From contig NZ_CP136921.1 of assembly GCF_033100095.1 (NCBI RefSeq), positions 3,251,001 through 3,315,000 of the forward strand: 64,000 bases of DNA, given 5' to 3'. The DNA comes from Diaphorobacter limosus (GTDB lineage Bacteria; Pseudomonadota; Gammaproteobacteria; Burkholderiales; Burkholderiaceae_C). Numbering within the stretch: the first letter of the stretch is position 1; every line of letters begins with the position of its first letter. Below are positions 48,941-58,216 of the stretch, piece by piece. Position numbers and translations under genes: made by a program. The notes under the pieces were generated by a model. The model searched no databases. It had not been told where the DNA came from and saw only the letters and a program-made list of their open reading frames with translations.

Positions 48941-49588
48941 ATGACCCTACCCATCACCCCACGCAAGACTGCCGCCGCGCCCAGGCGCGAAGGGCGGGCC
49001 ATGCACAAAGGCCAGCAGACCAAGGCGGCCATCGTTGATGCCGCGCTGGGCCTGGCCACGCATATCGGGCTGGAGGGGTTGTCCATAGGCGCGCTGGCCG
49101 ATGTGACGGGCATGAGCAAGTCGGGCGTGTTTGCCCATTTCGGCTCGCGCGAGGAGCTGCAGATCTCGGTGATCCGCGAATACCACCAGCGTTTTGAGCA
49201 AGAGGTGTTCTTTCCAGCCATGGACGCACCGCGTGGCATTGGCCGACTGCGCGCCATGTTCGACAACTGGATGCAGCGCACCTCGATAGAGATCGATTCG
49301 GGCTGCATCTACATCAGCGGCGCCGTGGAGTTTGACGACCGCGACGGCCCGGTGCGCGATGCGCTGGCCCATTCGGTGCTGACCTGGCAGGCCGCCATGA
49401 AGCGCGCCATCATGCAGTGCAAGGACAGCGGCGAGATCCGCCGGGACGTGGCGGAAGACCAGATGCTGTTCGAGATCCATGGCCTGATCCTGGCGCTGCA
49501 CTACGAGGCGCGCTTTCTGCACACCCCCGGCTCGATAGACCGCGCCAACAAGGGCTTCGACAATATCCTGGCGCGCTACGCCGCCTGA
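48941..49588 (+). CDS. TetR-family regulator of the fatty-acid cluster
   Basis: 215 residues. The HTH reads QTKAAIVDAALGLATHIG, GALADVTGMSKSGVFAHF and SREELQISVI. The C-terminal domain has SGCIYISGAVEFDDRDGPVR. The ATG at 48941 follows the palindrome by 14 bases; an in-frame ATG at 48905 would put the operator in the coding region. It heads a run of beta-oxidation genes and probably responds to an acyl-CoA; this last is inference. Confidence 0.88.
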   Translation: MTLPITPRKTAAAPRREGRAMHKGQQTKAAIVDAALGLATHIGLEGLSIGALADVTGMSKSGVFAHFGSREELQISVIREYHQRFEQEVFFPAMDAPRGIGRLRAMFDNWMQRTSIEIDSGCIYISGAVEFDDRDGPVRDALAHSVLTWQAAMKRAIMQCKDSGEIRRDVAEDQMLFEIHGLILALHYEARFLHTPGSIDRANKGFDNILARYAA

Positions 49589-49599
49589 TGCCGTCGCCC

Positions 49600-49638
49600 A
49601 CTCACCACTTACCACTCACCACTCACCACTTACCACCC
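49600..49638. repeat. Direct array of ACTCACC / ACTTACC heptamers (family C)
   Basis: Five to six heptamer units between the TetR gene and the acyl-CoA dehydrogenase. It uses the same words as the inverted repeat at 19152-19227. A clear ribosome-binding site (CAGGAG) follows for the next gene. Confidence 0.85.
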
Positions 49639-49650
49639 CAGGAGCCAACC

Positions 49651-51447
49651 ATGCCCATCTACAACCCGCCGCTGCGCGACATGCAATTCGTGCTGCACGA
49701 AGTCTTCCAGGTCACCGACGCCTTCAAGGCCATGCCGCGCCACGCGGAGGTGGACGTGGACACCGTCAACGCCATCCTGGAGGAGGCCGGCAAGTTCGCC
49801 TCCGGCGTGACGTTTCCGCTGAACATCAGCGGCGACGAGGAGGGCTGCACGCTCAACCGCGACACCCATGAGGTGACCACCCCCCAGGGCTTCAAGCAGG
49901 CCTACCAGCAGTATGTGGAGGGCGGCTGGGCGGCGCTGTCGTGCGAGCCCGAGTTTGGCGGCCAGGGCCTGCCGCATGTGATGAACCAGTGCCTGTACGA
50001 GATGCTCAACAGTGCCAACCAGGCCTGGACCATGTACCCCGGCCTGTCGCACGGCGCCTACGAAGCCCTGCTGGCCCACGGCACGCCCGAGCAAAAGCAG
50101 ACCTACCTGCCAAAATTAGTCAGCGGCGAATGGACCGGCACCATGTGCCTGACCGAGCCGCACTGCGGCACCGATCTGGGCCTGCTGCGCACCAAGGCCG
50201 AGCCGCAGGCGGACGGAACGTACAAGATCACCGGCGCCAAGATCTTCATCAGCGCTGGCGAGCACGACATGGCGGCCAACATCGTGCACCTGGTCCTGGC
50301 CCGCCTGCCGGATGCGCCCAAGGGCAGCAAGGGCATCAGCCTGTTTGTGGTGCCCAAGTACCACGTCAACGCCGATGGCAGCCTGGGCGCGCGCAACCCG
50401 GTGTTCTGCACGGGGCTGGAGCACAAGATGGGCATACACGGCAACGCCACGGCGCAGATCAGCCTGGATGGCGCGGTGGGCACCCTGGTGGGCGAGCCGC
50501 ACAAGGGCCTGGCGGCGATGTTCGTGATGATGAACGCCGCCCGCCTTGGCGTGGGCAACCAGTCGCTGGGGCTGACCGAGGTGGCCTACCAGAACGCGCT
50601 GGCCTACGCCAAGGATCGCCTGCAGATGCGCAGCCTGTCTGGCACCAAGGCCAAGGACAAGGAGGCCGACCCCATCATCGTGCACCCCGACGTGCGCAAG
50701 ATGCTGCTCACCGCCAAGGCCTACGCCGAAGGTGCGCGCGCCCTGCAGATCTACTGCACGCTGCTGCTGGACCAGTCGCACCACCACCCCGACGAAAAAG
50801 TGCGCAAGGACAGCGACGAGCTGGTGGCGCTGCTGACTCCCATCGTGAAGGCCTTTATCACCGATAACGGCCACACCGCCACCAACGCCTGCATGCAGGT
50901 CTTCGGCGGCCATGGCTTCATCAAGGAATGGGGCATGGAGCAGCACGTGCGCGACAACCGCATCAACATGATCTACGAGGGCACGAACACCGTGCAGTCG
51001 CTGGATCTGCTGGGCCGCAAGGTGCTGGGCAACCAGGGCGCGACGCTGAAAAAATTCGGCAAGCTGGTCGCCGCGTTGGTGGCTGAAGAAGGTGTGAACG
51101 AGAAGATGGCCGAGTTCATCAACCCCATCGCCATGCTGGGCGAGCAGATGACGAAGTTCACCACCGAGATCGGCTTCAAGGGCATGCAAAACCCCGACGA
51201 GGTGGGCGCCGCCGCCGTGGACTACCTGCGCGTGGCCGGCCACCTGGTGTTTGGCTACATGTTCGCGCGCATGGCACAGGTGGCGCTGCGTGCGATTGCC
51301 GCGGGCAATGCCGACCCGTTCTACGTCGCCAAGCTGCAAACGGCACGCTTCTACTTCGCCAAGCTGTTCCCCGAGACCGTGATGCTGATGCGCACGGCGC
51401 GCGCGGGTAGCAAGGTGTTGATGGACACGGACGCGGCGCTGGCCTAA
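49651..51447 (+). CDS. Acyl-CoA dehydrogenase
   Basis: 598 residues, an FAD enzyme making the trans-2-enoyl-CoA in beta-oxidation. It starts MPIYNPPLRDMQFVLHEV, typical of the long form with a C-terminal extension. It has MCLTEPHCGTDLGLLRTKA, ITGAKIFISAGEHDMA, FGGHGFIKEWGMEQHVRDNR and MIYEGTNTVQSLDLLGRKVL. The region after about residue 465 is the family's extra helical domain. Next in line are a DUF2147 gene and the multifunctional enzyme. Confidence 0.95.
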   Translation: MPIYNPPLRDMQFVLHEVFQVTDAFKAMPRHAEVDVDTVNAILEEAGKFASGVTFPLNISGDEEGCTLNRDTHEVTTPQGFKQAYQQYVEGGWAALSCEPEFGGQGLPHVMNQCLYEMLNSANQAWTMYPGLSHGAYEALLAHGTPEQKQTYLPKLVSGEWTGTMCLTEPHCGTDLGLLRTKAEPQADGTYKITGAKIFISAGEHDMAANIVHLVLARLPDAPKGSKGISLFVVPKYHVNADGSLGARNPVFCTGLEHKMGIHGNATAQISLDGAVGTLVGEPHKGLAAMFVMMNAARLGVGNQSLGLTEVAYQNALAYAKDRLQMRSLSGTKAKDKEADPIIVHPDVRKMLLTAKAYAEGARALQIYCTLLLDQSHHHPDEKVRKDSDELVALLTPIVKAFITDNGHTATNACMQVFGGHGFIKEWGMEQHVRDNRINMIYEGTNTVQSLDLLGRKVLGNQGATLKKFGKLVAALVAEEGVNEKMAEFINPIAMLGEQMTKFTTEIGFKGMQNPDEVGAAAVDYLRVAGHLVFGYMFARMAQVALRAIAAGNADPFYVAKLQTARFYFAKLFPETVMLMRTARAGSKVLMDTDAALA

Positions 51448-51454
51448 AGGTCTC

Positions 51455-51562
51455 CCACCCTCACCCCAGCCCTCTCCCCCCTTGCGGGAGAGGGAGCCAA
51501 ACCGCGGTGCCGAATTTGGGTGCTCCCTCTCCCCCTTGGGGGAGAGGGCAGGGGTGAGGGGG
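51455..51562. repeat. REP/BIME-like element, family A, two-hairpin form
   Basis: Here the order is inverted compared with the 15079 copy: CCCTCACCCCAGCCCTCTCCC and its return come first, then CCCTCTCCCCC / GGGGGAGAGGG with CAGGGGTGAGGG. Confidence 0.88.
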
Positions 51563-51601
51563 TAAATACTCGAATTAGCTATCTATTGCCACGGAGTCCT
51601 T

Positions 51602-52030
51602 ATGAAACAAGCGTTAACAGCTATCGTTTTAATGGCAATCGCCGCCCCCGCCCTGGCCCAGATAAGCCCGCTGGGCCTGTGGCGCAGCATTGACGACAAG
51701 ACCGGTGAGCCCAAGGCCGAGATCCGCGTCACGGACAACGCCGGCGCCCTGAGCGGGCGCATAGAAAAGACCCTGCGCAAGGACGCCAAGCCCACCTGCA
51801 CCGAATGCCAGGACGACCGCAAGGGCCAGCCCATCGTCGGCCTGGAGATCATCCGCGGCGGCAAGCAGGCCGAGGGCAAGGATGTCTGGGAGGGCGGCAA
51901 GATTCTCGACCCCGAGAACGGCAAGGACTACCGCGCCAGCCTCACGCCCGTGGACGGCGGCAAGAAGCTGGAGGTGCGCGGCTACCTGGGCCCGTTCTGG
52001 CGCACCCAGACCTGGCAGCGCGTGGAATAA
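51602..52030 (+). CDS. DUF2147-family exported protein
   Basis: 142 residues with signal peptide (cut after ALAQ). The DUF2147 pattern is LGLWRSIDDKTGEPKAEIRV, then KPTCTECQDDRKGQPIVGLE, WEGGKILDPENGKDYRA and LEVRGYLGPFWRTQTW. Two Cys pairs are in CTEC. Members of this family are periplasmic with unclear roles, and it often sits near fatty-acid genes in this bacterial group. The first codons overlap a weak family B repeat. Confidence 0.9.
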   Translation: MKQALTAIVLMAIAAPALAQISPLGLWRSIDDKTGEPKAEIRVTDNAGALSGRIEKTLRKDAKPTCTECQDDRKGQPIVGLEIIRGGKQAEGKDVWEGGKILDPENGKDYRASLTPVDGGKKLEVRGYLGPFWRTQTWQRVE

Positions 52031-52045
52031 ATTGGAAAGAAAACC

Positions 52046-54448
52046 ATGACCCGATTCAATGTGAAAAAAGTCGCCGTGCTCGGCGCGGGCGTGATGGGCG
52101 CGCAGATTGCCGCCCACCTCGTCAACGTGAAGGTGCCGGTGGTGCTGTTCGACCTTCCCGCCAAGGAGGGCAGCAAGAGCGCCATCGCCGAAAAGGCCAT
52201 CGCCAACCTGAAGAAGCTCAAGCCCTCGCCCCTGGGTGTGGCCGATGATGCCGAGCTGATCCAGCCCGCCAACTACGAAGAGCATCTGAAGCTGCTCAAG
52301 GACTGCGACCTGGTGATCGAGGCCATTGCCGAGCGCATGGACTGGAAGCTGGACCTGTACACGAAGATCGCCCCCCATGTGGCCAGGCACGCGCTGCTGG
52401 CGTCCAACACCTCGGGCCTGTCCATCACCAAACTGAGCGAGGCGCTGCCCGAGGCCCTGCGCCACCGCTTCTGCGGCATCCACTTCTTCAACCCGCCGCG
52501 CTACATGCCGCTGGTGGAGCTGATCGCCACGCCCACCACCGAGGCGCGCGTGATCGACCAGCTGGAGGCCTTTGTCACCAGCGGCCTGGGCAAGGGTGTG
52601 GTGCGGGCCAAAGACACGCCCAACTTCATCGCCAACCGCATCGGCATCGCCGGCATGCTGTCCACGATGCAGGAGGCGGACAACTTTGGCCTGACGTTTG
52701 ACGTGGTGGACGACCTCACGGGCAAGAAGCTGGGCCGCGCCAGCAGCGGCACGTTCCGCACCGCCGACGTGGTGGGCCTGGACACCATGGCCCATGTCAT
52801 CAAGACGCTGCAGGACAACCTGAGCCTGGACACCGACCCCTTCTACGGCAGCTTTGGCACGCCGGCCGTGCTCAGCAAGCTCATAGCAATGGGCAACCTG
52901 GGGCAGAAGTCCAAGGCCGGCTTCTTCAAGAAGCAGGGGCGTGACATCCTGCGCTTCGAGCTCGACAGCGAGGACTATGTGCCCGCCGGCCAGAAGGCCG
53001 ACGAGGTCTACGCCCGCATGCTGAAAAAACCCGCCGCCGAGCGCCTGAAACTGCTGCGCAATGCCGAGGGCGCGCCGGGCCAGTTTTTGTGGGCCATTTT
53101 GCGCAACGGCTTTCACTACGCGGCCATCCACCTGGAGCACATTGCCGAGTCCGCGCGCGACCTGGATCAGGCCATGCGCTGGGGCTTTGGCATGAAGCAG
53201 GGCCCGTTCGAGCTGTGGCAGGAGGCCGGCTGGCTGGAGGTGGCCAGGATGGTGCAGGAGGACATCGATGCCGGCAAGGCGCTGTGCAGCGCGCCGCTGC
53301 CGAAATGGGTCTTCGAAGGCCCGGTGGCCCAGGCCGGCGGCGTGCATACGGCCGATGGATCGTGGAGCCCGGCACTGAAAAAGTTTGTAGCGCGCCGCGT
53401 ACTGCCCGTCTACGAAAGACAGCTTTTCCCTGAAAAATTGCTGGGCGAGGCCAGTCTGCCCGACTGGCAGACGGCCGGCACCACCCTGTCGGAATCCAAG
53501 GCGCTGCGCACCTGGACGCTCGATGGCCAGGTCTTGATCGCCAGCATCAAGAACAAGATGCACGCCATCAGCCCCGAGGTCATGGAGGGCCTGATGGAGG
53601 CCGTGGATCTGGCCGAGGCCGAGTACCAGGGCATGGTGATCTGGTCGGGTGATGCGCCGTTCTCGGTCGGTGCGGATCTGGAAGCCACCATGCCGGCCTT
53701 CGTCGTCGGCGGGGCGGATGCCATCGACAGCATCGAGCATGAGCTGCAAAACCTGATGCTGCGCCTGCGCTACGCCCAGGTGCCGGTGGTGGCCGCCATC
53801 CATGGCATGGCGCTGGGCGGGGGCTGCGAGCTGTCGGTGTACAGCGCGCGCCGCGTGGCCCACATGGAAAGCTATATGGGCCTGGTGGAAGTGGGCGTGG
53901 GCCTGGTGCCCGGCGCCGGCGGCCTGACCTACATCGCCCGCCGCGCGGCCGAGAACGCCGCCGCCAGCACCGGCAAGGACATCCTGCCCTTCCTGAGCGA
54001 GGGCTTCACCGCCGCCGCCATGGCCAAGGTGGGCATGAGCGCGCTGGAGTCGAAGAAGCTGGGCTACCTGCTCGATAGCGACATCATCGTGCCGCACAAG
54101 GACGAGCTGCTGTTCGTCGCCATCAACGAGGCCAAGGCGATGGCCGCGGGTGGCTGGCGCGCGCCCTTGAAGCGCCTGTTCCCGGTGGCCGGGCGCAGCG
54201 CCATCGCCACCATCAAGGCGCAGCTGGTGAACATGCGCGATGGCGGCTTCATCAGCGCCTACGACTTCAAGATCGCCGCGATGATTGCCGAGGTGGTGTG
54301 CGGCGGCGACGTGGACGCGGGCAGCCTGGTGAGCGAGGAATACCTGATGCAGCTAGAGCGCAAGGTGTTCTGCCACCTGATCGGCCAGCCCAAGACGCAC
54401 GAGCGCATCCTGGGCATGCTGAATACGGGTAAGCCGGTGCGCAATTGA
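52046..54448 (+). CDS. 3-hydroxyacyl-CoA dehydrogenase / enoyl-CoA hydratase (fused)
   Basis: 800 residues. The dehydrogenase comes first (NAD motif AVLGAGVMGAQIAAHLVNV, catalytic region FCGIHFFNPPRYMPLVELI), then its C-terminal helical part. The hydratase is last (about 490-780, with GMALGGGCELSVYSARRVAH and GLVEVGVGLVPGAGGLTYIA). The order is the reverse of FadB and matches the FadN/HbdA type. It performs the middle two steps of beta-oxidation. Ribosome-binding site GGAAAG just before. Confidence 0.95.
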   Translation: MTRFNVKKVAVLGAGVMGAQIAAHLVNVKVPVVLFDLPAKEGSKSAIAEKAIANLKKLKPSPLGVADDAELIQPANYEEHLKLLKDCDLVIEAIAERMDWKLDLYTKIAPHVARHALLASNTSGLSITKLSEALPEALRHRFCGIHFFNPPRYMPLVELIATPTTEARVIDQLEAFVTSGLGKGVVRAKDTPNFIANRIGIAGMLSTMQEADNFGLTFDVVDDLTGKKLGRASSGTFRTADVVGLDTMAHVIKTLQDNLSLDTDPFYGSFGTPAVLSKLIAMGNLGQKSKAGFFKKQGRDILRFELDSEDYVPAGQKADEVYARMLKKPAAERLKLLRNAEGAPGQFLWAILRNGFHYAAIHLEHIAESARDLDQAMRWGFGMKQGPFELWQEAGWLEVARMVQEDIDAGKALCSAPLPKWVFEGPVAQAGGVHTADGSWSPALKKFVARRVLPVYERQLFPEKLLGEASLPDWQTAGTTLSESKALRTWTLDGQVLIASIKNKMHAISPEVMEGLMEAVDLAEAEYQGMVIWSGDAPFSVGADLEATMPAFVVGGADAIDSIEHELQNLMLRLRYAQVPVVAAIHGMALGGGCELSVYSARRVAHMESYMGLVEVGVGLVPGAGGLTYIARRAAENAAASTGKDILPFLSEGFTAAAMAKVGMSALESKKLGYLLDSDIIVPHKDELLFVAINEAKAMAAGGWRAPLKRLFPVAGRSAIATIKAQLVNMRDGGFISAYDFKIAAMIAEVVCGGDVDAGSLVSEEYLMQLERKVFCHLIGQPKTHERILGMLNTGKPVRN

Positions 54449-54470
54449 TGTATCAGCCATGGCACTGAGT

Positions 54471-54511
54471 CACCCTCACCCCCACCCTCTCCCGCCAGCG
54501 GGAGAGGGAGT
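54471..54511. repeat. REP-like element, family A, half copy
   Basis: CCCTCACCCCCACCCTCTCCC and its return GCGGGAGAGGGAG, filling the gap before the thiolase. Confidence 0.85.
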
Positions 54512-54532
54512 GAAACCATAAGGACATCTGTC

Positions 54533-55726
54533 ATGAAACAAGTACAAGACGCCTACATCGTCGCCGCCACGCGCACGCCCATCGGGCGTTCGGGCCGCGG
54601 TTACTTCAAGAACACGCGCCCGGACGACCTGCTGGTCGCCGCCATCCGCGGCGCCATGGCGCAGGTGCCCACGCTGGACCCGAAGGCCATCGAGGACAGC
54701 ATCATCGGCTGCTCCTTCCCCGAGGGTGAGCAGGGCATGAACATGGCGCGCATCGCCATGGGCCTGGCCTTTAACCACCCGGTGGGTGGCGTCACGGTGA
54801 ACCGCTTTTGCGCCTCCGGCGTGACCGCCATACAGATGGCGGCCGACCGCATCCGCGTGGGCGAGGCAGACGTGCTGATTGCCGGCGGCGCCGAGTCCAT
54901 GAGCATGGTGCCTATGGGCGGCAACAAGCCATCCTTCAACCCGGAGGTGTTTGCCAAAGACGAGAACGTGGGCATTGCCTACGGCATGGGCCTGACCGCC
55001 GAGAAGGTGGCGCAGCAGTGGAAGGTCTCGCGCGAGGCGCAGGACGCTTTTGCGCTGGAATCGCACCTGCGCGCCATCCGCGCCCAGCAGGCGGGCGAGT
55101 TTGCGGACGAGATCACGCCCTTCGAGATCGTTGAGCGCAGCCCCAACCTTGCCACCGGCGAGGTCGTGACCAAGACGCGCACGGTGAACCTGGACGAGGG
55201 CCCGCGCCCCGACACCTCGCTGGAAGGCCTGGCCAAGCTCAAGACCGTGTTCGCCGCGCGCGGCTCGGTCACGGCGGGCAACAGCAGCCAGACCAGCGAC
55301 GGCGCCGGCGCGCTGATCCTGGCGAGCGAAAAGGCGGTGAAGCAGTTTGGCCTGACGCCCCTGGCGCGCTTTGTCAGCTACGCCGCGCGTGGCGTGCCGC
55401 CCGAGATCATGGGCATCGGCCCCATCGAGGCCATTCCCGCCGCGCTGCGCTACGCCGGCCTGCAGTCCTCGGACATTGGCTGGTACGAGCTCAATGAGGC
55501 CTTCGCTGCCCAGTCCCTCGCCGTGATGAACACGCTGGGGCTGGATCCGGCCAAGGTCAACCCCATGGGCGGCGCCATCGCCCTGGGCCACCCGCTGGGC
55601 GCCACCGGGGCGATACGCGCCGCCACCGTGGTGCATGCGCTGCGCCGCCACAAGCTGAAGTACGGCATGGTGACCATGTGCGTGGGCACGGGCCAGGGCG
55701 CGGCCGGCATCTTCGAAAGCCTTTGA
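54533..55726 (+). CDS. Acetyl-CoA acyltransferase (thiolase)
   Basis: 397 residues, the last step of beta-oxidation. The acylated Cys lies in VNRFCASGVTAIQMAADRI. The catalytic His is in NPMGGAIALGHPLGATGAI and the second Cys in TMCVGTGQGAAGIFESL. It starts QDAYIVAATRTPIGRSGRG. With the two genes before it a full degradative spiral is present. Confidence 0.96.
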   Translation: MKQVQDAYIVAATRTPIGRSGRGYFKNTRPDDLLVAAIRGAMAQVPTLDPKAIEDSIIGCSFPEGEQGMNMARIAMGLAFNHPVGGVTVNRFCASGVTAIQMAADRIRVGEADVLIAGGAESMSMVPMGGNKPSFNPEVFAKDENVGIAYGMGLTAEKVAQQWKVSREAQDAFALESHLRAIRAQQAGEFADEITPFEIVERSPNLATGEVVTKTRTVNLDEGPRPDTSLEGLAKLKTVFAARGSVTAGNSSQTSDGAGALILASEKAVKQFGLTPLARFVSYAARGVPPEIMGIGPIEAIPAALRYAGLQSSDIGWYELNEAFAAQSLAVMNTLGLDPAKVNPMGGAIALGHPLGATGAIRAATVVHALRRHKLKYGMVTMCVGTGQGAAGIFESL

Positions 55727-55783
55727 GGCCAGGGTCGCCCGCATGACGCGGGCCCCGCCCCAAACCGTGCACACTTGGGTGCC

Positions 55784-56611
55784 ATGACTCACGCCACACA
55801 TCCTTTCGACGACGCGCTGGCCCTTGACCCCGGCGTGCCCGACCATTTCAGCGGCCGCACCACGCCCGGCTACTGGAACATGGTCGGGCCCTATGGCGGC
55901 ATCACAGCGGCCACGCTGCTGCAGGCGGTGCTGCGCCACCCGCTGCTGCTGGGCGAGCCGCTGTCGCTCACCGTGAACTACGCCGCCGCCGTGGCCGAGG
56001 GGCCATTTACCGTGCAGGCCACGCCGGTGCGCACCAACCGCTCCACCCAGCACTGGATGGTGACGGTGCAGCAGGCCAATGCCGGCGGCGAGCAGATGGT
56101 GACCACCACCGCCACCGTGGTCACCGCCGCACGGCGCGAGACCTGGGGCGTGAGCGACCAGCCCATGCCCGCCGTGCCCGCCCCCGCGCAATGCCAGCGC
56201 ACACCGCCGATGTTCCGCGTGGAATGGCTGAACCGCTATGAAATGCGCCCCGTCACGGGCGAGCTGCCCACGCAGTGGGACGACAGCGGCCACACCAGCC
56301 TGACGCAGCTGTGGCTGCGCGACGCGCCTGAGCGCGCGCTGGACTTTGCGGCGCTGGCCGCCATGTGCGACGTGTTCTACCCGCGCGTCTGGCTGCGCCG
56401 CGCGCGCCATGTGCCGGCGGGCACGGTGTCGATCACCGTGTACTTTCATGCCGGCAGTGCGCTGCTGGCCCAGACCGGCGACGGCTATCTGCTGGCCCAG
56501 GCGCGTGCGCAGGAGTTTCGCAACGGCTTCTTCGACCAGTCGGCCCAGCTGTGGAACCAGGCCGGCAGCCTGCTGGCCACCAGCCACCAGATCGTTTACT
56601 ACAAGGAATGA
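55784..56611 (+). CDS. TesB-like acyl-CoA thioesterase
   Basis: 275 residues, double hotdog fold. It has SGRTTPGYWNMVGPYGGITA, where the family has GGxxxA at the first hotdog, then WLNRYEMRPVTGELP, MCDVFYPRVWLRRARHVPAG and FFDQSAQLWNQAGSLLATS. It releases fatty acids from CoA. The start at 55784 follows an ATG-less in-frame extension. Its stop is six bases before the hydratase start. Confidence 0.9.
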   Translation: MTHATHPFDDALALDPGVPDHFSGRTTPGYWNMVGPYGGITAATLLQAVLRHPLLLGEPLSLTVNYAAAVAEGPFTVQATPVRTNRSTQHWMVTVQQANAGGEQMVTTTATVVTAARRETWGVSDQPMPAVPAPAQCQRTPPMFRVEWLNRYEMRPVTGELPTQWDDSGHTSLTQLWLRDAPERALDFAALAAMCDVFYPRVWLRRARHVPAGTVSITVYFHAGSALLAQTGDGYLLAQARAQEFRNGFFDQSAQLWNQAGSLLATSHQIVYYKE

Positions 56612-56616
56612 ACGCC

Positions 56617-57408
56617 ATGAGCAGCACGCAAGACATGCTGGTGCACACCGAGGCTGGTGTGACCACGCTGACCTTCAACCGCGCCGACAAGAAAAACTCC
56701 ATCACCGAGGCCATGTACGCCGCCATGGCCGATGCGCTGGAGCAGGCCGCGCAGGACGCCGCCGTGCGCTGCGTCGTGTTCCAGGGCGACCTGGCCATCT
56801 TCAGCGCCGGCAACGACATTGCCGACTTTCTGCAGCAGTCCTCGAAAGGCGCCGCGCCCGAGCTTGCGGGCGAGCGCCCGGTGTGGCGCTTTCTGCGCCT
56901 GCTGGCGGGCTTCCCCAAGCCGCTGGTGGCGGCCGTCTGCGGCCCGGCCGTGGGCATTGGCACCACGCTGCTGCTGCATTGCGACCTGGTCTACGCGGGC
57001 GACAACGCCGCGTTCTCGCTGCCCTTCGTGAACCTGGGCCTGTGCCCCGAGGCGGCCTCCAGCCTGCTGTTGCCGCAGATGCTGGGCTACCACCGGGCAG
57101 CCGAGGCCCTGCTCCTGGGCGAGCCCTTCATGGCCGAGGCGGCGCTCGAGGTGGGCCTGGTGAACCGCGTCGTGCCCCCCAGTGAATGCAACGCCCTGGC
57201 CCAGGCCCAGGCGCGCAAGCTGGCGGCCAAGCCCCTGTCCGCGCTGATCGAGACCAAGCGCCTGATGAAGGCCGGCCAGGCCAGCGAGGTGCAGGCGCGC
57301 ATGCAGGAAGAGGGCGCGAGCTTTGCCCGCCTGATGGCCGGCCCCGCCGCCAAGGAGGCCTTCACCGCCTTCATGCAGAAACGCAAGCCGGACTTCAGCA
57401 GTTGCTGA
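56617..57408 (+). CDS. Enoyl-CoA hydratase/isomerase family protein
   Basis: 263 residues, crotonase fold. It has LTFNRADKKNSITEAMYAAM, AIFSAGNDIADFLQ (oxyanion region), PKPLVAAVCGPAVGIGTTLL and FSLPFVNLGLCPEAASSLLL. The ATG at 56617 has AAGGAA at good distance; an overlapping ATG at 56608 is too close to it. It probably works with the neighbouring fatty-acid genes. The 197 bases behind it hold no gene. Confidence 0.92.
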   Translation: MSSTQDMLVHTEAGVTTLTFNRADKKNSITEAMYAAMADALEQAAQDAAVRCVVFQGDLAIFSAGNDIADFLQQSSKGAAPELAGERPVWRFLRLLAGFPKPLVAAVCGPAVGIGTTLLLHCDLVYAGDNAAFSLPFVNLGLCPEAASSLLLPQMLGYHRAAEALLLGEPFMAEAALEVGLVNRVVPPSECNALAQAQARKLAAKPLSALIETKRLMKAGQASEVQARMQEEGASFARLMAGPAAKEAFTAFMQKRKPDFSSC

Positions 57409-57605
57409 GGCCCTTGCCGCTGCAGGTGCCGGCTGCGGGTGATGCAAAATTTGTAGCATTCGCAGCGCTTGCTGTGTGATGCTGCAAGCCATGAAAGCGC
57501 ATGCAACGAACGAGCGGTTTGGTTACCGTTCTTGCGCAATCAGGGCGGTTTTGCTGCGCTGCAACTTCTACGATCCGTGGTGTTTTTATCAGGAGATCCG
57601 AACCC

Positions 57606-58190
57606 ATGGCCGTGCAAAACCCCTTCTTTGGCAAACGTGACAACGATGCGTTCCAGGCCCGTCAACCCTCGCCCGTGCTCGGCGGCAGCAACGTGACCGG
57701 TCAGACCAGCACCAGCACCACCAACCCCAGCACCGCCAGCAGCATGAACACCAGCAAGCCCGCAGCGTCCAGCACCACCGAGAGCGGCGGCAGCAAGCTC
57801 ACCGTGGGCCCCAACATCAAGCTCAAGGGCGTGGAGATCACCGATTGCGACACCCTGGTGGTGGAGGGCACGGTGGAGGCGACCATGGACTCGCGCGTGA
57901 TCCAGATCACCGAGCAGGGCGCGTTTCGCGGCACGGCCGAGATCGACATTGCCGAGATCCATGGCGAGTTCGACGGCTCGCTCACCGTGCGCGAGAAGCT
58001 GGTGATCTTCAGCACCGGCAAGGTGACGGGCAAGATCCGCTACGGCAAGGTGGTGATCGAGGAGGGCGGCCAGTTGTCGGGCGAGATTTCGGTCGGCGTG
58101 GGCGGCGCCCGCGCGCCAGCGGCATCCACCTCTGCTGTGACCAGCAGCACCAGCAGCGCGGCATCCTCGTCCACCCTGGCGGCGGCCTGA
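57606..58190 (+). CDS. Bactofilin
   Basis: 194 residues. The central bactofilin beta-helix spans about 65-165 (LTVGPNIKLKGVEITDCDTL, VEGTVEATMDSRVIQI, FRGTAEIDIAEIHGEFDGSL, FSTGKVTGKIRYGKVVIEEG). It is flanked by disordered Ser/Thr/Ala tails. Bactofilins form membrane-linked filaments that shape the envelope. The ATG at 57606 has AGGAG nine bases before. Upstream codons are not part of the family. Confidence 0.94.
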   Translation: MAVQNPFFGKRDNDAFQARQPSPVLGGSNVTGQTSTSTTNPSTASSMNTSKPAASSTTESGGSKLTVGPNIKLKGVEITDCDTLVVEGTVEATMDSRVIQITEQGAFRGTAEIDIAEIHGEFDGSLTVREKLVIFSTGKVTGKIRYGKVVIEEGGQLSGEISVGVGGARAPAASTSAVTSSTSSAASSSTLAAA

Positions 58191-58216
58191 CCTGCCACCG
58201 GCGATCGGCTTGGCTA

